This document shows positions 32,413 through 39,637 of a stretch of DNA of 64,000 nt, piece by piece. The position numbers and the translations under genes are program-made. Below the pieces are notes generated by a model. That model made no database searches and was not told the origin of the DNA. It was given only the letters and a program-made list of their open reading frames with translations. Numbering within the stretch: the stretch's first letter is position 1; each line of letters begins with the position of its first letter. Source of the DNA: Mycolicibacterium aurum (GTDB lineage: Bacteria > Actinomycetota > Actinomycetes > Mycobacteriales > Mycobacteriaceae); contig LT549889.1 of the NCBI GenBank assembly GCA_900078775.1, positions 1,674,001 through 1,738,000 of the forward strand, given 5' to 3'.

Positions 32413-34167
32413 ATGTCCGATACCTCCCTTGTCGGCGTGCTCCGCGAACGCGCGAGCCTGCAGCCCGAGGACATTGCCTACACCTTCATGGACTACGACC
32501 ACGAGTGGGACGGTGTCGCCACCACCCTGACCTGGTCGCAGCTGAACCGCCGGGTGCGCAACCTGGCCGTGGAGATGCGCGCGCACGGCCAGCTCGGTGA
32601 CCGCGCGGTCATCCTGGCCCCGCAGGGCCTGGAGTACGTCATCGGCTTCCTGGCCTCGCTGGAGGCGGGCATCATCGCGGTGCCGCTGTCGGTGCCCATG
32701 GTCGGCCAGCACGACGAGCGGGTGTCCGCGGTGATCAGGGACTCGGCGCCGTCGATCATCCTGACCACCTCCGCGGTGGCCGGCACCGTGGCCGAGTACG
32801 CGGCCGGGTCCGACGACGCCGCGTCGGCGGCCAAGGTCATCGAGGTCGACGCCCTCGACCTGGACGCCCGGCGCAAGGCGCTGTCCAGCCGTGAGACCAA
32901 GCCCGATACCGCCTACCTGCAGTACACCTCCGGGTCCACCCGCACCCCGGCCGGCGTGATGGTCACCAACCGGAACCTGACCTCGAACTTCGAGCAGATG
33001 ATGTGCGACTTCTTCCCGCACTTCGGCAAGGTCCCGCCGGCCGGTGCGCACGTGGTGTCCTGGCTGCCCTTCTACCACGACATGGGCCTGATGCTCGGCA
33101 TCGTCGCGCCGATCCTGGGCGGCTGGCGCACCGTGTTCACCACCCCACTGTCCTTCCTGGCCCGGCCCGCCCGCTGGATCCAGCTGATGGGCAGCTACCC
33201 GCGGGTGGTCACCGCCGGACCGAACTTCGCCTTCGAACTGGCCGCCGGCCGCACCACCGAAGAGGATCTGGCCGGGGTCGACCTCAGCGATGTGATCGCG
33301 GTGTGGAGCGGTGCGGAGCGGGTGCACGAGGCCACCCTGAAGCGTTTCGCGCAGCGGTTCGCCAAGGCCAAGTTCTCCGAGACCGTGCTGCGCCCGTCCT
33401 ACGGGCTGGCCGAGGCCACCCTGTACGTGGCCACCGGCGCGCCCGGCGCGCCGAGCGTGGTGTCCTTCGATCCGGAGAAGCTGTCCGCCGGAGTCGCCGA
33501 GCGCACGTCCGACAGCGGCGGCACCCAGCTTGTCGGCTACGGCCACCCGGTGGAACCGGTGGTGCGGATCGTCGACCCGGAGACCCGCCTGGAGGTACCG
33601 GCCGGGCAAATCGGCGAGATCTGGTCCTACGGCGAGAACAACTGCCTGGGCTACTGGGAGAAGCCCGAGCAGACCGAGCACACCTTCGGCGGCCACATCG
33701 AGAACCCGTCCGAGGGCACCCCGGCCGGGCCGTGGCTGCGCACCGGCGATCTCGGCTTCCTGTCTGACGGTGAGCTGTTCATCATCGGCCGGATCAAGGA
33801 TCTGCTGATCGTGCGCGGGCGCAACCACTATCCCGACGACATCGAGGCCACCATCCAGGAGATCACCGGCGGCCGTGTCGCGGCGATCGCGGTCGAGGAG
33901 GACCGCACCGAGCAGCTCGTCGCGATCATCGAGGTGAAGAAGCGCGGCGATACCGAAGCGGACATCGTCGAGAACCTCACCACCATCAAGCGTGACGTGG
34001 CGTCGGCGGTATCCCAGATCCACGGCATCAGCGCCGCTGATCTGGTGCTGGTGCCGCGCGGATCCATCCCGATCACCACCAGCGGCAAGATCCGCCGGCA
34101 GTCCTGCGTGGAGAAGTACGGCAAGCAGGAGTTCGACCGGCTCGACGACAAGGTGCCCACCGCCTGA
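32413..34167 (+). CDS. fadD: fatty-acyl-AMP ligase (FAAL, FadD24/FadD25-like)
   Basis: A 584-residue acyl-adenylate ligase. The ATP-binding signature YTSGSTRTPAGV (about 171-182) and the catalytic lysine near the C-terminus (GKIRRQS) are intact. The TRTPAG form of the motif is typical of mycobacterial FAAL enzymes, which activate fatty acids as acyl-AMP and pass them to a PKS rather than making CoA thioesters. In this cluster it should load the starter chain onto the PKS at 21779. A gagaaagg purine-rich site lies 10-20 nt before the ATG. By position (between pks5/papA and ileS) it parallels M. tuberculosis fadD24. Confidence 0.92.
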   Translation: MSDTSLVGVLRERASLQPEDIAYTFMDYDHEWDGVATTLTWSQLNRRVRNLAVEMRAHGQLGDRAVILAPQGLEYVIGFLASLEAGIIAVPLSVPMVGQHDERVSAVIRDSAPSIILTTSAVAGTVAEYAAGSDDAASAAKVIEVDALDLDARRKALSSRETKPDTAYLQYTSGSTRTPAGVMVTNRNLTSNFEQMMCDFFPHFGKVPPAGAHVVSWLPFYHDMGLMLGIVAPILGGWRTVFTTPLSFLARPARWIQLMGSYPRVVTAGPNFAFELAAGRTTEEDLAGVDLSDVIAVWSGAERVHEATLKRFAQRFAKAKFSETVLRPSYGLAEATLYVATGAPGAPSVVSFDPEKLSAGVAERTSDSGGTQLVGYGHPVEPVVRIVDPETRLEVPAGQIGEIWSYGENNCLGYWEKPEQTEHTFGGHIENPSEGTPAGPWLRTGDLGFLSDGELFIIGRIKDLLIVRGRNHYPDDIEATIQEITGGRVAAIAVEEDRTEQLVAIIEVKKRGDTEADIVENLTTIKRDVASAVSQIHGISAADLVLVPRGSIPITTSGKIRRQSCVEKYGKQEFDRLDDKVPTA

Positions 34168-34193
34168 TCAGCAGCCGGCTGCCCGAGCGCAAC

Positions 34194-34199
34194 TAGCAT
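34194..34199 (+). promoter_or_regulatory. -10 box (TAGCAT), internal promoter for paralogue 3
   Basis: A TANNNT box ends 6 nt before the GTG at 34206. That suggests a leaderless transcript starting inside the cluster. Confidence 0.5.
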
Positions 34200-34205
34200 G
34201 TGGGA

Positions 34206-35576
34206 GTGGACAACACCCTTGCCTACATAGATCAAGGGTCCTTCCTGGGCCTGCGAGCGCTCGGGCGCGGCCCGATCATCCAGGCCGTCTGGATCTACGA
34301 CAACGGCGTGAACCTGGACGGGCTCCGCCGGTTCCGCCGCAATCTGGGCAGGGGGCTGTTCGGGCGCCGCATCGAGCGTTCGGCGCTGCCGTTCGGCCGG
34401 CACCACTGGGTGGCCGACCCGGCCCCGCAGACCCTGGATCTGTCGGCACGTGAACGCCCCCGCGACGAACTGTGGGACTGGGCCGACGACTGCCTGTGCG
34501 CACCCATCGATCCCGAGCGCGGACCGGGCTGGCGCCTGGCGGTGCAGCCGCTGACCGATGGCGCGGCGGCGGTCAGCCTGGCCGTGTCACATTCCATCGC
34601 CGACGGGCACGGCCTGGTCACCGCGGTGCTGGACGCGGTCGACGGGGTGGACCGCGAACTGGGGTATCCGCGGCCCGGGTCACGCAGCCGGGGCCAGGCG
34701 CTGCTGCAGGACAGCCGGCAGATGGTGGCCGCGGTACCGGACATCGCCCGCGCGGTGCTGGCCTCGGCCCGGTTGGCCCGGGCCGAACGGGCCGACCTGG
34801 CCACCTCGTTTCGGGCGGCCGCCGACATCCCACCCGGCGACGACGTACCGATGGTGCCGCCGGCGGTGGTGGCCTTCGTGGACACCGAGCAGTGGGATCA
34901 GTGCGCCCGGCGGCTCGGCGGCACCAGCAACTCACTGTTCTCCGGGGTGGCGGCGCGGCTGGGTCAGCTGCTCGGCCGGGTGGACGGCACCGGGCAGGTG
35001 CATCTGTCCTGGCCGGTCAGCGAGCGCACCGAGGGCGACACCCGGGCGAACGCGCTGGTGTCGGCGGAGATGACGGCCGACCCGGACGAGATGCTCACCG
35101 ATCTCAGCGGCGTCCGCGCGGCCATGAAGAAGGCCCTCTCCGAGTCGGCCGAGACCTCCCGGCGGATGACCGGCCCGCTGCCGCTGACCCCGCTGACCCC
35201 GCGGGTCGTGCTGCGCCGCCTGGAGGGCATGGTGCTGGCGGTGAACAACCCGATCGCCTGCTCCAACATCGGGGAGCCGGACCCGGCGTTCAGCCGGGTG
35301 GACGGCACCGACGCCGACTACGTGGTGATGCGCGGGGTGGAACCCAACATCACCAGCCGGGTACTCAACCGGATCGGCGGGCAGCTCCTGCTCGGCGGAG
35401 TGCGGGCGCACGGGCGGATGGCGCTGTCGGTGACATCGTGGAGCGTACAGCCGGAGCCGCTGGGTCAGCCCAACACCAAGGAGGCCCTCCGCGAGGTGGT
35501 GCTCAAGGCGCTGGCCGACTTCGGGCTCACCGGGACAGTCGAGGGGCCGTGCGCTCCTGGGCCTTCTTCTCGATGA
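34206..35576 (+). CDS. WS/DGAT-like acyltransferase paralogue 3
   Basis: A third member of the local family, about 456 residues, with HSIADG as the active motif (H129, D133) and the shared GRRIERSALPFGRHHWV and ACSNIGEPD blocks. GTG 34206 is preferred over GTG 34200 because of the -10 box spacing. It is separated from paralogues 1 and 2 by the FAAL gene and may have its own promoter. The last 50 nt overlap the convergent glycosyltransferase gene, so both C-termini are encoded by the same DNA. Function as for the other two: probable acyl transfer onto the glycolipid. Confidence 0.85.
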   Translation: MDNTLAYIDQGSFLGLRALGRGPIIQAVWIYDNGVNLDGLRRFRRNLGRGLFGRRIERSALPFGRHHWVADPAPQTLDLSARERPRDELWDWADDCLCAPIDPERGPGWRLAVQPLTDGAAAVSLAVSHSIADGHGLVTAVLDAVDGVDRELGYPRPGSRSRGQALLQDSRQMVAAVPDIARAVLASARLARAERADLATSFRAAADIPPGDDVPMVPPAVVAFVDTEQWDQCARRLGGTSNSLFSGVAARLGQLLGRVDGTGQVHLSWPVSERTEGDTRANALVSAEMTADPDEMLTDLSGVRAAMKKALSESAETSRRMTGPLPLTPLTPRVVLRRLEGMVLAVNNPIACSNIGEPDPAFSRVDGTDADYVVMRGVEPNITSRVLNRIGGQLLLGGVRAHGRMALSVTSWSVQPEPLGQPNTKEALREVVLKALADFGLTGTVEGPCAPGPSSR

Positions 35577-36786
35577 GGTCGGCGGCGGCCTGCACACTCT
35601 GATCCGGGGTGGCCATCCGGGCCGCGAAATCGCGGGCACGCGCCACCACGGCCGGGTCCAGCACGGTGCGCAGCGCCTCGCCCAGTGACTTTTTGGTCAT
35701 CCGGGTGAAGCGTTGTGAGGTACCGATTCTCAGCTTCTTGACCTGACGCGCCCAGACCGGCTGGTCGGCCGACACCCACAGAATCAGGGTGGGTACCCCG
35801 GCCCGGGCGCCGGCGGCGGTGGTGCCGGCGCCACCGTGGTGCACGACCGCGCGGCAGGTGGGGAACACCGCGGCGTGGTTGACCGCGCCGACGAGTTTGA
35901 CGTGCTCGGCCTCCGGGATCTCGTCGAGTTCCCACACCCCGGAGCTGATCAGCGCCCGCTCACCGAGCTCGGCGCACACCTCGGTGATCATTGCGACGGC
36001 GGCGGCGGGGGACTCGACCGGCATGCTGCCGAACCCGAAGTAGACCGGCGGCTTGCCCGCGGCGATCCAGGAGGTGACCTCCTCGTCGGTGTCGGTGTGC
36101 AGGCCGAGGGTGATCGCCCCGGTGAACGGGCGGCTGCCCTTCCACTCCTCGGTCAGCCCCGGGTAGAACAGCTCGTCGTAGGCCTGGATCTCCAGGGTGC
36201 CGCTGTCGACGACCCGCTTGGCCGAGCGCACCGTGGCCGCCGGCAGGCCGAGGGTGCGTCGCTGTTCGTCCTCGGCCTTCTTCGAGACCCGCCACAGTCC
36301 CCATTCGATGACGGCGAAACCGGATTGCGCCACCCAGTGCGGGGCGGGGACCGGGATGAGCTGGCTGTTGGGCCGGTTCGGGAAGTAGTGCAGCGCCGCC
36401 AGCGGGATGCCGTAGCGCTCGGCGACGTTGGCGGCCACCTCCTGATAGGTGGTGCCGGTGAGGATCAGGTCGGCGTCGGCGGCGAGCTCGGTGAGCGCCG
36501 CGTTCATGTCCATCCAGCCCGCGGTGTAGTAGTCGATGGCCTTGCGCGCCACCGTCAACGGGTTGTGGAACTGCCAGTAGTTCTGGAAGGCGTCGCTCTC
36601 GACCTGCTTCTGGGAGTCGACGCCGTAGGGCAGCGAATCGGTGAAACCGATCGAGGCGACGAAGCCGATCAGGTTCGGCGGGACGGCCATCCGCACATCG
36701 TGACCGCGCCGGCGCAGTTCACGGGCCACCGCGGCACAGGGTTCCACATCGCCACGGGTGCCGTGGACTGCCACAACGATTTTCAT
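35527..36786 (-). CDS. GT1-family glycosyltransferase (UGT/MGT type)
   Basis: A 419-residue GT-B glycosyltransferase related to the mycobacterial Gtf enzymes of glycopeptidolipid and LOS assembly and to macrolide glycosyltransferases. The N-terminal acceptor domain opens with VVAVHGTRGDVEPCAAVA (about 4-21). The C-terminal nucleotide-sugar domain has the PSPG-like stretch RAVVHHGGAGTTAAGARAGV (about 308-327) with the conserved His and GGAGTT. It lies downstream of the HTH and 7-TM genes and is probably in their operon. The donor sugar cannot be read from sequence. Expected role: glycosylation of the lipid acylated by the neighbouring enzymes. Confidence 0.92.
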   Translation of the reverse strand: MKIVVAVHGTRGDVEPCAAVARELRRRGHDVRMAVPPNLIGFVASIGFTDSLPYGVDSQKQVESDAFQNYWQFHNPLTVARKAIDYYTAGWMDMNAALTELAADADLILTGTTYQEVAANVAERYGIPLAALHYFPNRPNSQLIPVPAPHWVAQSGFAVIEWGLWRVSKKAEDEQRRTLGLPAATVRSAKRVVDSGTLEIQAYDELFYPGLTEEWKGSRPFTGAITLGLHTDTDEEVTSWIAAGKPPVYFGFGSMPVESPAAAVAMITEVCAELGERALISSGVWELDEIPEAEHVKLVGAVNHAAVFPTCRAVVHHGGAGTTAAGARAGVPTLILWVSADQPVWARQVKKLRIGTSQRFTRMTKKSLGEALRTVLDPAVVARARDFAARMATPDQSVQAAADLIEKKAQERTAPRLSR

Positions 36787-36817
36787 CAGCTCGCAGTGTA
36801 GGCGGGGCGGCAGCGGC

Positions 36818-37552
36818 TCAGTTGTCGACCTTGGAGAACCACCGGGTCTTGATCCGCCAGGAGTGCGCCGAGGACAGCGCGAAACCGGCGCCGCAGGCGC
36901 AGGCGAAGATCCATACGAAGACGCCGCGTTCCCATTCCAGCAGGGCGGGGAACACCGCGGTGGCGATCCGGATGATGCAGGCGATGATGCCGGCGCCGCA
37001 GGCGCCCAAATAGATGTTGGCGATCCGCCGCGACCGCGGGTCCTTGCGCAGCACCAGCAGCGCCCGGCCGCCGTAGCCGAGCAGATAGATCAGCATGGCG
37101 CAGAGCATCACCCAGTACAGGGTCAGCCAGCCGTCGGTGGGGGCGGCGAACAGGTCCCGGGCGTAGGTGGAGTGCGCGCCGCTCATCGAGAAGGTGGCCA
37201 GCAGCAGCGGGATGCACAGCGTGGCGGGCAGCTCGACGTACTGCTTGAAGGCCCGCTGCATCTGATGGTCGTCCTGCAGCCGGCCCAGCGCGTTGTAGAC
37301 GATGGCCGAGGCGGCGACGATGTACATGTCGTGGCCGAGGAAATCCTCCAGATTCCACATTCCGGTGAGGGAGTGCAGAGCCTTGCCGATGGTGTCGGAG
37401 GCCAGCGGGGACATCAGCAGAATTGCGCCGCCCTGCAAAGCAATATTGAGAGTCGCGGCGACTTCCCAGCGACATGACCAAGTGACACGACGGATCCAGA
37501 GACTCCACGCGATACACGCCAGCGTGATCACGATCAGTGCGGTTAGTTCCAT
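36818..37552 (-). CDS. seven-helix membrane protein, unknown function
   Basis: A 244-residue integral membrane protein with seven clear hydrophobic helices (approximately 3-20, 30-50, 76-93, 105-125, 139-163, 176-200, 207-227) and short loops. The last two helices are rich in small residues and Cys (GACGAGIIAC, FACACGAGFA). No transporter signature I know is present. It resembles 7-TM proteins that sit beside XRE-type regulators in actinobacteria. The gene lies 54 nt downstream of an HTH gene and 31 nt upstream of the glycosyltransferase, all on the minus strand. Possible roles are a transporter, lipid-linked sugar flippase or sensor; none is supported directly. Confidence 0.75.
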   Translation of the reverse strand: MELTALIVITLACIAWSLWIRRVTWSCRWEVAATLNIALQGGAILLMSPLASDTIGKALHSLTGMWNLEDFLGHDMYIVAASAIVYNALGRLQDDHQMQRAFKQYVELPATLCIPLLLATFSMSGAHSTYARDLFAAPTDGWLTLYWVMLCAMLIYLLGYGGRALLVLRKDPRSRRIANIYLGACGAGIIACIIRIATAVFPALLEWERGVFVWIFACACGAGFALSSAHSWRIKTRWFSKVDN

Positions 37553-37606
37553 CGTGCGTCGCCTTCGAGGGCTGTGAGCTGAATTCCTGTCAGCAAATGG
37601 TAATGC

Positions 37607-37984
37607 CTACAGCGGCGGCGCGTCGCTCCGTGGCGTCAAATCGGAGAGCCGCGTTCGTCTCATTTGTTGCCGGGGTTCCGCCTCGACGCGAACAGAATCC
37701 CGCACAGCCGTCACGGTGAACGGCGTCGACTCGATGTAGTTCCACACTTCTTGCCTGCTCATGAGGCCGAAGCGGACTTGAAGATCAGGGTAACTCAGGG
37801 CAAACCGGTCGGCGACTCGGCGGAGTTCCTCCGCGTCGGGGTAGCTGGTCTCCTTGATTCGCCGGTAGTAGGTGCTGCTGGAGATGTCGAGCGCGTCGTA
37901 GATGTCCTTGGCCTCGACATCTCCGTCCAAGAGGTAGTCGAGCAGGGCTTTCAGCTGTCTGCCGTTCTCATCTGTACGTGGCAC
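37607..37984 (-). CDS. small XRE-like helix-turn-helix regulator
   Basis: A protein of about 125 residues with a helix-turn-helix near 25-47 (KDIYDALDISSSTYYRRIKE) followed by a helical region (DAEELRRVADRFALSYPDLQ) and a basic C-terminal tail. GTG 37984 (start VPRTDENG) is favoured; an in-frame ATG at 38032 would add an odd Trp/Tyr/Gly-rich 16 residues. No ribosome site is evident for either. It is divergent from the condensation-fold gene, with a perfect palindrome in the gap, and first in a three-gene minus-strand unit. The simplest reading is a local repressor or activator of both units. Base composition is lower in GC than the neighbours. Confidence 0.75.
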   Translation of the reverse strand: MPRTDENGRQLKALLDYLLDGDVEAKDIYDALDISSSTYYRRIKETSYPDAEELRRVADRFALSYPDLQVRFGLMSRQEVWNYIESTPFTVTAVRDSVRVEAEPRQQMRRTRLSDLTPRSDAPPL

Positions 37985-38050
37985 CCACCAACAATAGCCA
38001 TATCCCGTAGCTGGTGGCCAGCAACCGAGCAAAGGACAAAGACTTCTTTA

Positions 38051-38056
38051 TTGACA
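38051..38056 (+). promoter_or_regulatory. -35-like TTGACA before the condensation-fold gene
   Basis: An exact TTGACA lies 62 nt before the ATG at 38119. No convincing -10 is found at 16-18 nt. The palindrome at 38081 would lie just downstream of such a promoter. Confidence 0.3.
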
Positions 38057-38080
38057 GGGTTGTAAGACTTTAGGGATGGA

Positions 38081-38098
38081 TGTCCCAGATTTGGGACA
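38081..38098. promoter_or_regulatory. perfect 7-4-7 palindrome, probable operator
   Basis: TGTCCCAGATTTGGGACA: TGTCCCA and TGGGACA are exact inverted copies with a 4-nt centre. It lies between the HTH gene (minus) and the condensation-fold gene (plus), 20 nt before the latter's ATG. The size fits an XRE-type dimer site. Binding by the neighbouring regulator is inferred. Confidence 0.65.
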
Positions 38099-38118
38099 CC
38101 ACATGTAGTCTCTGTCAC

Positions 38119-39396
38119 ATGGCCGCACCTGCTATGCACGACGAGCGAATCTTCACCTCGGTCCCGCCGAGGAATGTCGGCTACACCCTCGATCACGGAT
38201 TGCGCGACATCGGCCGGTGGCGGGTGCCGTTGCTGCTTCGGCTCGATCCGCACGTGACGCCGGACCATGTCCGGGCCGCGCTGACCGCCGTCGTCAACCA
38301 CCACATCGCGCTGCGGACCTCCTATGCCGTCGAGAACGGCGCCTGGGTGCAGCGGATCGCCGAGCCCGCCGTATTCGACGAGTTGTCGACCGTGACGCTG
38401 GGTGACGGCGTCGCGGCAGGCAGCCAGGCCGAACAGGACGCCGTGGCCACGGTGACCTCGGCGCTGATGAGCGAGTCCTCGGCGGCCGGCCCGCTGAGCG
38501 CCACCTACATCGCGCCGGTCGACGGCGGACCTGCCCGACTGCTGATCGCCCTGCACCGGCTGGTCTGCGACGAATCCTCGGTGGGCATCGTCGCCAGCGA
38601 CACCATCATCGCCATCAGCCAGGCGGTGGTCGGTGAGCCGATCGTCCTGGCCCCGGTCAGCACGCTGTGGACCGAATGCACCACCGGACTGGACGACCAG
38701 CCGACCGTCGATCTGCAGCCGACCCTGCAGGTCACCGACTTCGACGCCGACGGCGCGCCCGCCTTCGACGATCTCCGCCGCTTCACGGCACCGCTGTCCG
38801 GCGTGCTCAGCCGCGAACTCGACGGCGCGGCGCGGGAACTCGGGGTGCCGGTCGAGCATCTGCTGCTGGCCGCGCTCGGCCGGGCGCTGCGGCGGACCAT
38901 CGGCGGCGGTGTGATCGGCGTCGACGTCACCCGGCCCGGACGCGCCGAGTTCGGCGCCGACCTCGGCCGCACGGTCGGCCCGCTGCCGACCGCCCGCACC
39001 GTGGCGCTGGGCTGCGTCGGCCCCGACGAGGCGGATGCCACCCAGATGATCCTGGATGTCCGCGAGGCGGTCGCCGTGGCGGTGCCCCGCGAGGCCGCCC
39101 TGGTCCCCAGTGAGATCGCCCTGACCTACGTCGGCCCGGTGCCCGACCCGATCCCCTGCGACCTGCCCGCGCAGATCGACGGTGACTGGGCCGCCCCGGT
39201 CCGTGAGGTGGTGGCCGGGTTCGGTCACGCCCTGGAACTGCGGGCCTGCCGCAGTGCCGGAGTGATGCATCTGGACTGGTGGTACGACGCGCGGCGCTGC
39301 GCGGAGTACACCATCGAGGAGTTGGCCGAGCAGTTCCCGCTGGCGTTGGTGGAGATCACCTCGGAGTCCATCCCCGAATTCGTCGGCGCTGCCTGA
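38119..39396 (+). CDS. stand-alone condensation-fold protein with altered active site
   Basis: A 425-residue protein with the fold pattern of NRPS condensation domains and PapA enzymes: early VVNHHIALRTSYAV near 60-73, then ALHRLVCDESS near 144-154, then the GVPVEHLLLAALGRALRR helix near 240-257. The site expected to read HHxxxDG is H146-R147-LVC-D151-E152. The second His, normally catalytic, is Arg and the Gly is Glu. Either it is not a conventional acyltransferase or it has another role (scaffold, regulator or altered chemistry). ATG 38119 is chosen over 38080 because the latter falls inside the palindrome. There is no ribosome site. It is divergent from the HTH gene and next to ileS. Confidence 0.8.
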   Translation: MAAPAMHDERIFTSVPPRNVGYTLDHGLRDIGRWRVPLLLRLDPHVTPDHVRAALTAVVNHHIALRTSYAVENGAWVQRIAEPAVFDELSTVTLGDGVAAGSQAEQDAVATVTSALMSESSAAGPLSATYIAPVDGGPARLLIALHRLVCDESSVGIVASDTIIAISQAVVGEPIVLAPVSTLWTECTTGLDDQPTVDLQPTLQVTDFDADGAPAFDDLRRFTAPLSGVLSRELDGAARELGVPVEHLLLAALGRALRRTIGGGVIGVDVTRPGRAEFGADLGRTVGPLPTARTVALGCVGPDEADATQMILDVREAVAVAVPREAALVPSEIALTYVGPVPDPIPCDLPAQIDGDWAAPVREVVAGFGHALELRACRSAGVMHLDWWYDARRCAEYTIEELAEQFPLALVEITSESIPEFVGAA

Positions 39397-39400
39397 GCGT

Positions 39401-39406
39401 TAGACT
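39401..39406 (+). promoter_or_regulatory. -10 box (TAGACT) for the ileS leader
   Basis: A TANNNT hexamer begins 5 nt after the stop of the preceding gene. Transcription would start near 39413, leaving a leader of about 225 nt that contains the T-box. Confidence 0.5.
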
Positions 39407-39412
39407 GCTAGC

Positions 39413-39637
39413 CACAAGCGTCGATCCGGCCATCACCGGGGAGCTTCCGGAAGAACGGGCTTGCGCTTCGCATGTGCAAGCCCTGGTAGAACCGGACGGT
39501 CTGGCCCGTCATCGCCTGTAGTTGAGCGGCGCACCATGACGACCGGTGCGCAAGCGGGGTGGTACCGCGGGCTCGCGCACCGGCGCGATGTTCGTCCCCG
39601 TGCCTGATATCTCTGGGCACACAGGAGACGACGAGCA
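39413..39637 (+). promoter_or_regulatory. T-box riboswitch controlling ileS
   Basis: The leader carries the T-box core TGGTACCGCG at 39560-39569, which pairs with the NCCA end of uncharged tRNA. The core sits in a hairpin with 9-bp arms (39543-39551 and 39575-39583). An isoleucine specifier codon ATC (39432-39434) lies in the 5' part, and an 8-bp stem (39457-39464 with 39476-39483) follows. The ribosome site AGGAG (39623-39627) lies downstream of the T-box and no terminator is seen. This agrees with the translation-controlling T-boxes known for actinobacterial ileS. The exact fold is my reading. Confidence 0.88.
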
